From: Balneolales bacterium ANBcel1
Lineage (GTDB): Bacteria; Bacteroidota; Rhodothermia; Balneolales; Natronogracilivirgulaceae
Assembly: GCA_029688905.1 (NCBI GenBank)
Contig: JARULB010000003.1
Span: forward strand, 62,001 to 126,000
Direction: 5' to 3'
Length of the DNA stretch: 64,000 nt
Each line of letters begins with the position of its first letter. Within the stretch, counting starts at the first letter, position 1. Made by a program: the position numbers and the translations under genes. Of the stretch, positions 10,010-19,498 are shown piece by piece. The notes beneath the pieces are model-generated. The model worked only from the letters and a program-made list of their open reading frames with translations, made no database searches and was not told the DNA's origin.

Positions 10010-10247
10010 GTATATGCATCGCTGGTTCTGCATTCCGGCTTCCTTCTAACACGGCCAGACCATCACGCCTGTGCCGGTTTATGTTTCGCTTGAATTGTAA
10101 CCGGTTCGGAATGTGGCCAATCGATTCCACGATTAAATCCCCTTTCCCGACAAAGCCGGCAGAGTTGCTGCCATCGACTCCGGCACGATAAAGCCCCTGT
10201 TTGGTTTCGAAGTCATCACATGCAATCACAATGTGCCCCCTTTTTCG
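10010..10247. other. Intergenic region between mcp terminator and TonB-receptor gene
   Basis: A minus-strand frame stays open from about 10229 through here into the mcp 3' end, but I recognise no family in it and it runs through the terminator. I treat it as non-coding. It may hold the 3' end of the receptor transcript. Confidence 0.45.
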
Positions 10248-13200
10248 TCAGATCCTGACTTCTACCCGAAGCAGTGGATAAAAACCGGGCATGGTGCGAT
10301 TCCGTTTCTCGTACCCGATGATTCCGTAATCCTGCGAGGCCGATCCCGCGACTTCCGGCCCTGTACCTCCGAATTCCGGCGACAGGCTCCAGTCCAACAC
10401 ATTGCGGCGATTGAGCACATTGATTAGATCCAGCCGAAGGTCCAGATCCACGGATCCGATGGAAGGCCGGTACAGCAGCGACAGATCCAGCTGATGAAAC
10501 GCACTGAGACGGTCGTCTTCCGGCCGGGATAACGTGTGCCGGGCGAACCTCTGCACCCCGCTCACATGAAGATAGTCGTAATACGCTTTTCGAAAACCCC
10601 AGGCGCGTCCCAACACCGACTTCCAGTTGGCAATCACGGATACCGGTCCATTTACCCGCGCTACGGTACGAGCCTGGATACGGTGCGGTTCATTCCAGGG
10701 AGCCGGTACCGTTCGTCCGAATTGAGACATCCGCATTTCGGCATGACTGTAATCATATCCCAACATCCCCTTAATGCGCCCTCCCCCAATGTCCTGCTGC
10801 AAACGCGCCGAAACACCCCGCGACCGCAGTCTGGAGCTCTCGGAAAACGCGGCAGAACTGCCCCGGTCTGTTCCATCGAAACTCATCAGATTGGTGTGGG
10901 ATACCACATATCCCTCCGGCTCCCACTTATAATACCCCACCAGCTTGAGAGATGTACTGCTTGCCGGCTTGTAAATCCAGGATCCGCTAATGTGATATGC
11001 CCGGGGAGGAGTGGTGTCTGTTGAGTGCGACCATACCGTGAACGCCGGAATCAACGAAGTAGGACCGGCATTCGTTATTTCATACTGATGGACAAACTGG
11101 TGATACCTTCCTCCCGAAACTCTCGCTGTCCAGTATCCGATTCGGGAGTCGACACGGTCGTATTGCAGGGAAAACCGGGGCTCCGGAAACAGCCGTGAAT
11201 GGCCTTCGGCATAGGTAAATCTCGAACCGGCCGTAACCTGCCAGTACCGGTTGAACCGGCGGTTATAGTTGAAATAGAACGCGCTGAAGAACGACTCATC
11301 CGACGAGTGCACGGGCCGGTAGAAAAAATCACTGAAATCCACTTCGGTAGAGACCAGGTTCAGTTCAACTCCCGTTTCAAGTTGAACCTCCGGGGAGAGG
11401 CTGTAGGTCACATCCGTCCGCATGAGGCCATGATCGATCCGGTTGCTTCCGGTGTGTGAAGGGAGTTCCGGTACGGCCTGCTCAAATGCCAAGCGCACCA
11501 TCTCGGTCGATCCCACCCATCCCCCGCTTCTGCCATCTGTCAACCGGTTATTCATATGATAGTGATGGTCCATCCGGTTGGTACTGATTCCGGCCTGCGC
11601 AGAGATATCCCAGCGTGGACCCGGACGGACATCCCACCGCACCTGACCTGTGATGTGGGATCCGTCGTGCTCGTCCATCGTAAACAGATAATCGTTGCCT
11701 GTAGACCTGAAGCCTGATTCGAGACCTATTCCAAGATGCGTGGAATGGATCCTGTTCTGTCCGATGTACAGGGATGCCCGGAACGTGTTGTAATCATTCA
11801 AATCGTATTTCGCGGCAACATGTCCGTCGAGATACCGGATATCGGTACTATGCTGCAATGACTGGTATTCTGAAATCCGCCATTGCGGTTGCAGCAAAAA
11901 GTTGGAAAGCACCGGATCGATGAAGTCCCATTCCTGCAGGGTTTTTTCCATAACCGGCTCCCGGTACCAGTTCCAGAAATTGGTGCGGAAGCTTGCGGCG
12001 ACCAATAGCGGCGCTTCAGAAGATGTTTCCGGAGACTCCGAAGCCGGGGAAGAACGTCTTGAGGTACTTCCCTCCGAAGAAACCGGAATGGCCAAATCCC
12101 CCCGAACGTTGAAATCCAGCGGATCCACGTGTATTGTAAGTCCGCTTTTACGGTTATGTGGCAGATCGTGATGGAAGTCGATGATACCGGCAATCATACT
12201 TCCCTGTTCGGCACCAAAACCCGCCTTGTGCAGCTGGATGCCCCCGATGGCAAGTGGACTAAACGCGCTGTAAAAGTGTCCGGAGTGATGCGGGTTGTAC
12301 ACAGGCATGCCGTCGAGCCGGATGCGATGCTCCCCCTGCCGGCCGCCCTGGAGGTGAATATCCTGCATGGGAAGGCCGTACTGGAGCCCTGAAAACAGGC
12401 TCAGGCTCCGAATGGGAGCGATCCGGCCGCCGGAGATGTCACGGGTATCCACGGATTGAAAAGACATCCGGTTGTCGATTCCGGCTAGGTTGGAACGATG
12501 CGCTCTCACGATGACCGGACTGAATGTCAGGGTTGTCGGTTCCAGGGCAATTGCCGTATTCACCTGGCCGTTGAGCGGAACCTCAACCACCTGCTCAACC
12601 GGTTCATACCCGATGTAACTCACAATAATTCGATAGGAACCGCTCATCATGCGTCCGATGGTGAAGGAGCCCTGCCTGTTGGTGGAGGTACCGCCGGAGG
12701 CGGCCGCCAGCAGCACGGTGGCCCCGTGAAGCGGCTTGCCGGTCTGCCGGTCCCGTATCACCCCCGAGAGCGTGCCGTAAGCAGGGTCCGCCGCAACCTT
12801 TCTGACGATAACGACGGTACCGGACGACAGAACGATATAATCCAAACCGGTTTCGGCCAGCAAATCCGATAGCAGTCCGGGCATCGGCTGCTTCCGTATT
12901 CGTTTGTAAACGTTGTCGCCGCCAACCATTTCCGGGTCAAATACCATGTCGGTTTCTGTGACCCGCGCAACCATCTCCAGCGCTTTTTGCAACGGCTCTC
13001 CGCGAAACTCGAACGAATAGCGATTCTCATTCGGCGACTTCGGCGATTCCGGTGACGGCGTTTCCGGTAACGAACCGGGGGCATTACGCGCGGCGACCTC
13101 TTGCAATTCCGCCGCCAGAACCGGCAACGCCGGAAAAATCAGCCACAGCAGCAGAGCCAGTACAATGCCGATCGGGACAGCGTGTCTGGCAGCCAATACC

Positions 13201-13262
13201 GATGCCTGCGGTCCGCCAGACCGTACCCTTACCTCTTTATTATCCTGCCCTCTCTTTTTCAT
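10248..13262 (-). CDS. TonB-dependent outer-membrane receptor with STN signalling domain
   Basis: A 1004 aa receptor for energy-dependent uptake across the outer membrane. After a signal anchor (about 27-50) comes an STN/secretin-like domain (about 80-150) that talks to FecR. Next is a carboxypeptidase-regulatory-like beta domain (about 158-235: GTLSGVIRDRQTGKPLHGAT), then the plug (IRLDGMPVYNPHHSGHF near 320) and a beta-barrel ending in VEVRI. The start at 13262 is chosen because the upstream fecR stop and this ATG overlap as TAATG, implying coupled translation; a longer frame to 13322 is possible. The STN domain and upstream FecI/FecR pair point to substrate-induced transcription. The substrate is not evident. 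Confidence 0.9.
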   Translation of the reverse strand: MKKRGQDNKEVRVRSGGPQASVLAARHAVPIGIVLALLLWLIFPALPVLAAELQEVAARNAPGSLPETPSPESPKSPNENRYSFEFRGEPLQKALEMVARVTETDMVFDPEMVGGDNVYKRIRKQPMPGLLSDLLAETGLDYIVLSSGTVVIVRKVAADPAYGTLSGVIRDRQTGKPLHGATVLLAAASGGTSTNRQGSFTIGRMMSGSYRIIVSYIGYEPVEQVVEVPLNGQVNTAIALEPTTLTFSPVIVRAHRSNLAGIDNRMSFQSVDTRDISGGRIAPIRSLSLFSGLQYGLPMQDIHLQGGRQGEHRIRLDGMPVYNPHHSGHFYSAFSPLAIGGIQLHKAGFGAEQGSMIAGIIDFHHDLPHNRKSGLTIHVDPLDFNVRGDLAIPVSSEGSTSRRSSPASESPETSSEAPLLVAASFRTNFWNWYREPVMEKTLQEWDFIDPVLSNFLLQPQWRISEYQSLQHSTDIRYLDGHVAAKYDLNDYNTFRASLYIGQNRIHSTHLGIGLESGFRSTGNDYLFTMDEHDGSHITGQVRWDVRPGPRWDISAQAGISTNRMDHHYHMNNRLTDGRSGGWVGSTEMVRLAFEQAVPELPSHTGSNRIDHGLMRTDVTYSLSPEVQLETGVELNLVSTEVDFSDFFYRPVHSSDESFFSAFYFNYNRRFNRYWQVTAGSRFTYAEGHSRLFPEPRFSLQYDRVDSRIGYWTARVSGGRYHQFVHQYEITNAGPTSLIPAFTVWSHSTDTTPPRAYHISGSWIYKPASSTSLKLVGYYKWEPEGYVVSHTNLMSFDGTDRGSSAAFSESSRLRSRGVSARLQQDIGGGRIKGMLGYDYSHAEMRMSQFGRTVPAPWNEPHRIQARTVARVNGPVSVIANWKSVLGRAWGFRKAYYDYLHVSGVQRFARHTLSRPEDDRLSAFHQLDLSLLYRPSIGSVDLDLRLDLINVLNRRNVLDWSLSPEFGGTGPEVAGSASQDYGIIGYEKRNRTMPGFYPLLRVEVRI

Positions 13263-14293
13263 TACTGGAATACGCGAAATCCATTGGCGGTTCTGGCATA
13301 GCGCAAGCCTTTCACCTGGCACAGGTCTTCGACCATTTTTTCCGCATCGGGCGGATCGCTGTAGTGCGCAGTCAGGTGTTCGGTGGCATACTGTTCCGCT
13401 TCCAGGTGGATGGCGATGTCGAATCGCCGCTCGATCTCCCGGAAGATGGCTCCAAGCGGTTCATTTCTGAAGACAAACCGGTTCTCCCGCCAGGCCGCCA
13501 TCTCATCAAGGGCGGCGGGCTCGGGCGGTGTCGGTGTTTCCATGGCAGGATTCCATCGGCTCCAGCTTCCGGCGTTGACCTGTACGATTCTTTCAGGGAC
13601 ACCGGTCGGATAGAGCGATACACTGCCGGCATCCACATATACACGGGTTTCGGTACCCGGCTCGTCACTTCTGGACCGGATATTGAACCTCGTTCCGGTC
13701 ACTTCCACCACCGACCGGTTCGCATAAATCACAAACGGATGACGACCGCTGGAACCCTCACCCGGCCCGACCGTCACAAAAGCCTCCCCGTCGAGTGTCA
13801 CATCCCGGTTGAAATAGCCAAAAAAGCGACTGTAGCGTATCGTGGTACCGCTGTTCAACTCCAGCACCGAGCCGTCTCTCAGTTCGACAACAGCCTGCTC
13901 ACCATTCGGAACAGCAACCTTGACAGGCGTAAACAGGTATCCGGCACCCATTGAGATCAGGATAACAGCCGCCGCCGACCACCATATCCAGGTTTGCCGG
14001 ATGATCCGGCGGGAGGAATCTTGTGGTGAACGACGGTGAGAACCCGCCGCTTCCCGCTCTGCCTTCCCCTTCAGTTTCTGATGCACTGCTTCCAGCGCAG
14101 ACTCGGTCTCTTGTTCCGTCGGCATCCGCTCCTGCGATGCAGAAAGCCCGGCGCTCCTTTTCCAGAGAAACTCACAATCCCGGTGTTCACTTGCCGTCAG
14201 TCCGTCCGGGAGCGGTACCGTATCCCTGCCGCCGGTTTCCAAATCACCGGCACGCCGGCCGGATATATGCCGATGGTCGTTGCTCATATTCAT
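13262..14293 (-). CDS. FecR-family anti-sigma factor / transmembrane regulator
   Basis: A 343 aa single-pass inner-membrane regulator. The cytoplasmic N-terminal part (1-115) is followed by one TM helix (about 116-136, WWSAAAVILISMGAGYLF). The periplasmic FecR domain contains VELRDGSVLELNSGTTIRYS. A C-terminal DUF4974/STN-like domain (FVFRNEPLGAIFREIERRFD to the end) is presumed to contact the receptor. It lies between the sigma factor and the receptor in one operon. In this family the periplasmic signal from the receptor releases the ECF sigma factor. The start could also be Met3 (14287). Confidence 0.9.
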   Translation of the reverse strand: MNMSNDHRHISGRRAGDLETGGRDTVPLPDGLTASEHRDCEFLWKRSAGLSASQERMPTEQETESALEAVHQKLKGKAEREAAGSHRRSPQDSSRRIIRQTWIWWSAAAVILISMGAGYLFTPVKVAVPNGEQAVVELRDGSVLELNSGTTIRYSRFFGYFNRDVTLDGEAFVTVGPGEGSSGRHPFVIYANRSVVEVTGTRFNIRSRSDEPGTETRVYVDAGSVSLYPTGVPERIVQVNAGSWSRWNPAMETPTPPEPAALDEMAAWRENRFVFRNEPLGAIFREIERRFDIAIHLEAEQYATEHLTAHYSDPPDAEKMVEDLCQVKGLRYARTANGFRVFQ

Positions 14294-14355
14294 GTTTCTG
14301 TACCTGTTCTGTATCGTTGGACCATATCTGTTCCGGATAGGTGGTGTGCCGGCCG

Positions 14356-14934
14356 CTATCTGCCGGAGCCGCTCATCCTGAATTGCGCGTATTTTTCACG
14401 AATCTGTTTCAATGCGGCCGTCAGGTGGTTATTCACTGTTTTTGGAGAAACCTCCATAACGGCAGCAACCTCGTCATGGATTAATCCTTCGAAACGACTC
14501 AGCTCAAATGCTTCCCGTTGCCGTTCGGGCAGCTCCCGGATCCATTCCCGAAGTTTGGCATCCAGAAGGGCCGCCTCCCGGTCGCTGTGCGGGTCTCCGT
14601 CTACTGGAAACGAATCGTCCGGGACCGTGTCGATGACTTCCTGGCCGGCTGCATTTTTGCGGTCCCGAAGATAGTTAAACGACCGGTTTCGAACCGACCG
14701 GTAGAGCCATCCCCGTACGGATCGATCGGGGTCGATGGTATCCCGTTGCTGCCAGAGCATGACAAAAACATCCTGGGTGATGTCACAGGACGCGTTCCAG
14801 TCATGCGTGATTTTGCACGCAAAACGAACCAGCCGGGGATACATCGCCCGGAAGCATTCATCAAAAGCCTTCTTGTCGAACTCCAGGATCCCCGAGCTCA
14901 GCTTTGTCTGGTCTGTTACTGCATCATGTTTCAT
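14356..14934 (-). CDS. ECF (FecI-like) RNA polymerase sigma factor
   Basis: A 192 aa sigma-70 family protein of the extracytoplasmic-function type. Region 2 (FRAMYPRLVRFACKITHD, DITQDVFVMLWQQRD, RGWLYRSVRNRSFNYLRDRK) binds core polymerase and the -10 element. Region 4 (LPERQREAFELSRFEGL, then a helix-turn-helix with VSPKTVNNHL) binds -35. The first Met of the frame is at 14973; Met at 14934 (MKHDAVTD) is the more usual distance from region 2. It heads the sigma-FecR-receptor operon and likely drives it. Confidence 0.92.
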   Translation of the reverse strand: MKHDAVTDQTKLSSGILEFDKKAFDECFRAMYPRLVRFACKITHDWNASCDITQDVFVMLWQQRDTIDPDRSVRGWLYRSVRNRSFNYLRDRKNAAGQEVIDTVPDDSFPVDGDPHSDREAALLDAKLREWIRELPERQREAFELSRFEGLIHDEVAAVMEVSPKTVNNHLTAALKQIREKYAQFRMSGSGR

Positions 14935-15247
14935 TGTGTTGTAACCGCCATACACCTGTGAAATGCTATACACCTATACCAGGCCGGCAAACCGTCCCGC
15001 GTCCATAGCAATTCGTGTCGCATCGCTTCCGGTTATCCGATATAGCCCTGCATTATAACGAGTTAAGTTTCTAAGGAACATGGATAGTGCACGAGCCTTT
15101 ATTTTAATTTCGTTACAAAAGAACGCGCCTGCAATAGGCATCACGACACCATTAGGTGTAACCCCGATAGAAAGCAGGTCCGTCGCCGTGAAATGGCGGG
15201 CCGGATGGCATATATAATTTGAACGTAATCATACCAGGAGGCACAGC
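14935..15247. other. Divergent promoter region, sigma operon / serpin
   Basis: No gene. Upstream of the serpin, an AT-rich TATATAATTTG at about 15208-15222 may be its -7 element (imperfect spacing) and CAGGAGGCAC gives a strong Shine-Dalgarno site. I could not identify the ECF-dependent promoter. Confidence 0.4.
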
Positions 15248-16570
15248 ATGAGGATCATCAATCCACGGAAACAAGTATCGATGACCGAACCGCACACTGA
15301 CTACCATACCGGACATCCACGCTTCCGGACACTTACCCTCGCCGCGGCTGCCGTTTCACTAATTTTTATTGCCGGCTGTGATATCAGCGGGACCTCCTCC
15401 GATCCGGAACCCCCGGGCCAGCTGCGGGAATTATCCGCCCAGGAACAAGTACTGGTTGAAGGATCCAATGACTTTACTTTCCGGCTGCTTGAAGCCATTG
15501 CCGAAGGCACTCCGGAAGAAAGTTTTTTCGCGTCGCCCCTGAGTATCTCCATGGCGTTCGGAATGGCACTGAACGGTACCGACGGGGATACCTACACGCA
15601 GATGAGAGACTTTTTCGGTCATGACGGATTGTCGAATGAAGAGATCAACCGTGCCTTTCGCGACCTCATCGGGATACTGACCGACCTTGACCCGCAAGTG
15701 CGCATGGAGATCGCTAATTCAATCTGGTACCGCAAGGGCTTTGAGGTGCTACAAGAGTTTCTCAATACAAATGCAGAGTACTTCAACGCCGAAATTGCCG
15801 ATCTGGATTTCGGCGACCCGGCCGCGCCGGATATTATCAATGGCTGGATTGAGGAAGCCACCGAAGGCCTCATTGAAGAGATGATTGAAGCAATCGGTCC
15901 GGATGTCGTCATGTACCTGATCAACGCCATCTATTTCAAGGCCGACTGGACCGTGCAGTTTGATCCCGACGACACCCGTGACAGGCCCTTTACCACCGGT
16001 TCCGGCGACCTCGTTGAGGTACCCATGATGCGGGTTAAAGATGAATTCCGGTTCTATCAGAACGATCACTGGCAGGTTGTTGACCTCGGATATGGCGCAG
16101 GAGGCAGTTTTTCGTTCATTGCCATGCTTCCAAGAGATGAAGACGATCCGGGCAGTTTTTCCGGATCACTTACCCTCCAGCAATTTGAGTCCCTCACCTC
16201 CCGCCTGCAGAATGATACGGTGGAAGTGCACATGCCCCGGTTCGAAATAGATTTCGATTACGAAGATATCATGTTTGATCTGTATGACATGGGACTCACA
16301 ATACCATTCCATCCGGGTCAGGCCGACTTCAGCCGGATCAACCCCATGGAATCGCTGTTTATATCGAATGTTATGCACCTGGCGGTTATCAAAGTGGATG
16401 AGGAAGGCAGCGAAGCGGCGGCGGTAACGGTAATCGAGATAGTACGGACCTCCGCCGGCGGCCCTTCCCACAAGATTATTCGCCTTGACCGGCCGTTCCT
16501 CTTTTTCATCCGGGAAAACAGCAGCAACACGATTTTATTCATGGGGAAATACGCCGGTCCGGATGCCTGA
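15248..16570 (+). CDS. Serpin-family protease inhibitor, lipoprotein
   Basis: A 440 aa serpin. The signal sequence ends in a lipobox (IFIAGC), so the inhibitor should be lipid-anchored. The fold signatures are NDFTFRLLEAI, FASPLSISMAFGMALNGTDG, NAIYFKADWTVQFDP and the C-terminal DRPFLFFIRENSSNTILFMG. The hinge EEGSEAAAVTV has the small residues needed for loop insertion, so it should be inhibitory. Counting from the hinge puts the scissile bond near Arg-Thr-Ser, suggesting a trypsin-like target, but register is uncertain by a residue or two. The start is supported by GGAGG. It probably guards the cell surface against secreted proteases. Confidence 0.93.
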   Translation: MRIINPRKQVSMTEPHTDYHTGHPRFRTLTLAAAAVSLIFIAGCDISGTSSDPEPPGQLRELSAQEQVLVEGSNDFTFRLLEAIAEGTPEESFFASPLSISMAFGMALNGTDGDTYTQMRDFFGHDGLSNEEINRAFRDLIGILTDLDPQVRMEIANSIWYRKGFEVLQEFLNTNAEYFNAEIADLDFGDPAAPDIINGWIEEATEGLIEEMIEAIGPDVVMYLINAIYFKADWTVQFDPDDTRDRPFTTGSGDLVEVPMMRVKDEFRFYQNDHWQVVDLGYGAGGSFSFIAMLPRDEDDPGSFSGSLTLQQFESLTSRLQNDTVEVHMPRFEIDFDYEDIMFDLYDMGLTIPFHPGQADFSRINPMESLFISNVMHLAVIKVDEEGSEAAAVTVIEIVRTSAGGPSHKIIRLDRPFLFFIRENSSNTILFMGKYAGPDA

Positions 16571-16950
16571 CCACATACCTCCACCACCCTTTTCCCGGAG
16601 GGTATCATGTGGTACATGGCAGACACGCAATACGGCATGGTACCGGTACGCCCGGCCGAGCGCCTGCAGCAGCGTTTCCTGGTCGTGCCCGAGATCGAGC
16701 ATATTGAATCCGACACAAAAATTAACCATTTTCAATTCTGGATGAGTATGCAGGTGGGCTTGTGATGTTGCTCACCAAACCGGCCAATGCCGCTTATATG
16801 GCCGGAAAATAATAAGTGACAAAAATACACTTTTTCTGTACTTTGGTGGGTGAGGCAGAGGTGATATCTGCTAATAAAGCCGCAAACGTGACCTGCATGT
16901 GGCATACCGGCCTGTCTCGCAATTGTCCATTATTTAATTCTGTGAAACCC
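16571..16950. other. Intergenic region, serpin to GH43
   Basis: No supported gene. A minus-strand frame of 66 codons (16535-16735) overlaps the serpin end and has no recognisable features. TACTTTG at about 16839-16845 could be a -7 element for the glycosidase. Confidence 0.4.
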
Positions 16951-18696
16951 ATGAATAAAAATCCGCTTTCTTTTTTTCGAATACCGCTTGTGGCCGCAAT
17001 GGCTGCAATTATAACCCTGGCCGCTCTTTCGGAGAGCATCGGGAAAAACAACCCGGCCACAAACACTCCGCTCTTTTCACGTTTTGTATATGAAGGAGAC
17101 GACCAGGTGTACAAAGACTACCCTCTGGAAGAGGATGAGTTTTATACACCGATCCTGCAGGGCACCTATCCCGACCCCGCCATCGTGCGAAGAGGCGACG
17201 ATTACTTCATGGTACACTCCTCGTTTGCCATGTGGCCCGGCATTCCCATCTTCCACTCCAACGACCTGGTAAACTGGACACAAATCGGCCACGTACTCGA
17301 TCGCGAATCCCAGCTTTTTGTCCAGGACACGGGCATCAGCGCCGGCCTCTTTGCCCCGGCCATTAAATACAATCCGCATAATGAAACCTTCTACATGATT
17401 ACCACCCAGTTCGCCGGTGGTATCGGAAACATGGTCGTTACTACCAAGGACCCGTTTGAGGGCTGGAGCGATCCCTACCCGCTGAATTTCAACGGCATTG
17501 ACCCATCCCTGTTTTTTGACGACGACGGCAGCGCCTATGTCGTCCATAACGACGCGCCCGATCCGGGTGAAGAGCTTTATCAAGGCCACCGGGTCATCAA
17601 AATCTGGGATTTCGACCTGGAGGAGAACCAGGTGATCGAGGGCACCGACAAGATTATCGTCGATGGCGGTGTGGACATCACACAGGAACCCATCTGGATT
17701 GAAATGCCCCATATCTACAAGCGGGATGACGGCCGCTATTACCTCTCCTGCGCCGAAGGCGGAACCGGCGGATGGCACAGCCAGGTTGTTTTTGTTGCCG
17801 ACCATCCCCGCGGACCCTACAAGCCGGCACCGGGCAATCCCATCATGACCCAGCGCTACCTCAACCCCGACCGCCCCAACAAGGTTGACTGGGCCGGTCA
17901 TGCCGACATCACCAAAGGTCCCGACGGCGAACTGTACGCTGTTTTTCTGGGCATCCGCCCGAATGAAGAGGACCGGGTAACTACAGGCCGCGAAACGTTT
18001 ATCCTTCCGGTCGACTGGAGCGGTGAATTTCCGGTTTTCGTAAACGGACTCATTCCTCTGGAACCCAAACTCAAAATGCCGGAAGGCGTGGTTAACAAAA
18101 CCGGTCAGGATGGTTTCTTCCCCAACGGCAACTTTACCTTTGACGAAGATTTTTCCGCTGATAAACTGGACTACCGCTGGATCGGAATGAGAGGCCCCCG
18201 TGAGAATTTTATCTCCACATCGGGTGAAGGGCTGCGAGTCACCCCCTTCGAAACCAATATCAATGCGGTGGCACCGATTTCCTCCCTTTTCAAGCGCCAT
18301 ATGCACGATACCTTTACTGCAACGACGGTGCTGGAGTACACTCCGGGATCCGGAAGCGACCTTGCCGGGCTCGTCAACTACCAGAGCGAACGTTTTCATT
18401 ATGTGTTCGGTATCACGAAACACGGCGGCAACGACTATCTGCTGCTGCAGCGAACCGAAAATGGCGAAGCCACCACCATTGCAAGCACACGCATAGATAC
18501 CGGCAGCCCGGTCCATCTGCGCGTGCGTGCCGAAGGGGATAACTACCAATACAGCTACTCTACCAACGGCACGGATTTCATCCCGTTGGGCGGAACCGTA
18601 TCGGGTGATATTCTCTCGACTAATGTTGCCGGCGGATTCACCGGAGCTCTGATCGGCCTCTACGCCACCAGCTCCAACGAAGCACGGCCGCAATAA
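16951..18696 (+). CDS. Glycoside hydrolase family 43 (beta-xylosidase / arabinofuranosidase-like), secreted
   Basis: A 581 aa protein with signal peptide (about 1-30). The five-bladed GH43 catalytic domain carries the three expected carboxylates: Asp in TYPDPAIVRRGDDYF (base), Asp in FNGIDPSLFFDDDG (pKa modulator) and Glu in IWIEMPHIYKRDDGRYYL (acid). The C-terminal part (about 400-580) is a beta-sandwich like GH43 domain C2 (FDEDFSADKLDYRWIGMRGP). It likely removes xylosyl or arabinosyl units from plant or algal polysaccharides outside the cytoplasm. The frame is open from 16816, but Met at 16951 precedes a proper signal peptide, so it is chosen. No other polysaccharide genes are adjacent. 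Confidence 0.88.
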   Translation: MNKNPLSFFRIPLVAAMAAIITLAALSESIGKNNPATNTPLFSRFVYEGDDQVYKDYPLEEDEFYTPILQGTYPDPAIVRRGDDYFMVHSSFAMWPGIPIFHSNDLVNWTQIGHVLDRESQLFVQDTGISAGLFAPAIKYNPHNETFYMITTQFAGGIGNMVVTTKDPFEGWSDPYPLNFNGIDPSLFFDDDGSAYVVHNDAPDPGEELYQGHRVIKIWDFDLEENQVIEGTDKIIVDGGVDITQEPIWIEMPHIYKRDDGRYYLSCAEGGTGGWHSQVVFVADHPRGPYKPAPGNPIMTQRYLNPDRPNKVDWAGHADITKGPDGELYAVFLGIRPNEEDRVTTGRETFILPVDWSGEFPVFVNGLIPLEPKLKMPEGVVNKTGQDGFFPNGNFTFDEDFSADKLDYRWIGMRGPRENFISTSGEGLRVTPFETNINAVAPISSLFKRHMHDTFTATTVLEYTPGSGSDLAGLVNYQSERFHYVFGITKHGGNDYLLLQRTENGEATTIASTRIDTGSPVHLRVRAEGDNYQYSYSTNGTDFIPLGGTVSGDILSTNVAGGFTGALIGLYATSSNEARPQ

Positions 18697-18738
18697 CCGG
18701 AACGGACTGTCACATCCATCCTATCCGGCAAGTTTCAC

Positions 18739-18774
18739 AAAGCCATGCTGTTTTCGAACGGCATGGCTTTTTTT
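18739..18774 (+). terminator. Terminator of the GH43 gene
   Basis: Perfect arms AAAGCCATGC and GCATGGCTTT with a 12-base loop, followed by a T run. Confidence 0.85.
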
Positions 18775-19115
18775 ATGATATGATATCCGGTCCGGCGAAT
18801 CGAATCGCACCTCAAGGCGTTTTTTGTCTCAGAGCCGGAGCATCCAAACGCGCCCGCTGTCAGGAAGCGCCAATTATGAAGCATGCCGAATCATGAGGCC
18901 TGCTCAACAAATACGTTCCGATAACCGGCACCGGCTATGACGATGCCCCCAAACATCCCGATTCCACAGCCTTCTTCGCCATACCGGCAGTATGCCAACG
19001 GCAACCGCTCTGTGCACCTTGCTCCGCTTTTGTACACCCCCCCGAAAAGCCGTATATTTTCCCAATGTAAATAGATTTCTACAACCCACACTTATCCATT
19101 TAACTTCATTTTGTT
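18775..19115. other. Intergenic region before yajC
   Basis: I see no gene, repeat or clear promoter. Short minus-strand frames (18891-19091) lack features. Confidence 0.5.
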
Positions 19116-19424
19116 ATGAATTTCATGATCATGCTTTTTGCCGCGGATCCGGAAGGCGGCGGTGGCGGTTTCACCAGCCTAATTTTTCTTGCAGCCATTT
19201 TTCTTGTGTTTTATCTGTTCATCATCCGCCCGCAATCCAAAAAACAAAAAGAAATCCAGAACAAGGTTTCGGAAATGAAAAAGGGCGACAAAGTTGTTAC
19301 ATCCGGTGGAATCGTCGGCATCGTATCTGCCATCGAAGAAGATTCCGTCATGCTGGAGATTGACAAGGACGTGAAGGTAAAACTGCTCAAAAATGCCATT
19401 GTCGACGTAAATCCCCAGAAGTAG
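19116..19424 (+). CDS. yajC: Preprotein translocase accessory subunit YajC
   Basis: A 102 aa YajC, the small inner-membrane partner of SecDF. A short Gly-rich N-terminus precedes one TM helix (about 20-40) and the signature [34 protein letters not shown]. Length matches the family. secD/secF are not in the window. A terminator at 19451-19495 separates it from ribBA. Confidence 0.95.
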   Translation: MNFMIMLFAADPEGGGGGFTSLIFLAAIFLVFYLFIIRPQSKKQKEIQNKVSEMKKGDKVVTSGGIVGIVSAIEEDSVMLEIDKDVKVKLLKNAIVDVNPQK

Positions 19425-19450
19425 TCTTTCCCCACTTAACATCATGGAAC

Positions 19451-19495
19451 CGGGAACCCCGTTTGGAAATTTCTTTTCGGTGTTCCCGTTTTTTA
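19451..19495 (+). terminator. Terminator of yajC
   Basis: The arms CGGGAACCCCG and CGGTGTTCCCG (one mismatch) are followed by six T. It ends only a few bases before the ribBA start. Confidence 0.7.
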
Positions 19496-19498
19496 TTT

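Noticed and set aside
9780-10229. 149-codon minus-strand frame after the TonB-receptor gene
   Set aside because: It runs through the mcp terminator and into the mcp 3' end, and no family is recognisable.
13052-13954. 300-codon plus-strand frame
   Set aside because: Antisense to fecR and the receptor gene; no family features.
10248-14934. Naming the FecI/FecR/receptor operon as a ferric citrate system
   Set aside because: The same architecture serves many substrates in Bacteroidota and nothing here points to iron.
17077-18693. 538-codon open frame on the minus strand
   Set aside because: It lies wholly antisense to the GH43 gene, whose catalytic motifs are intact; the frame is a by-product of codon bias.
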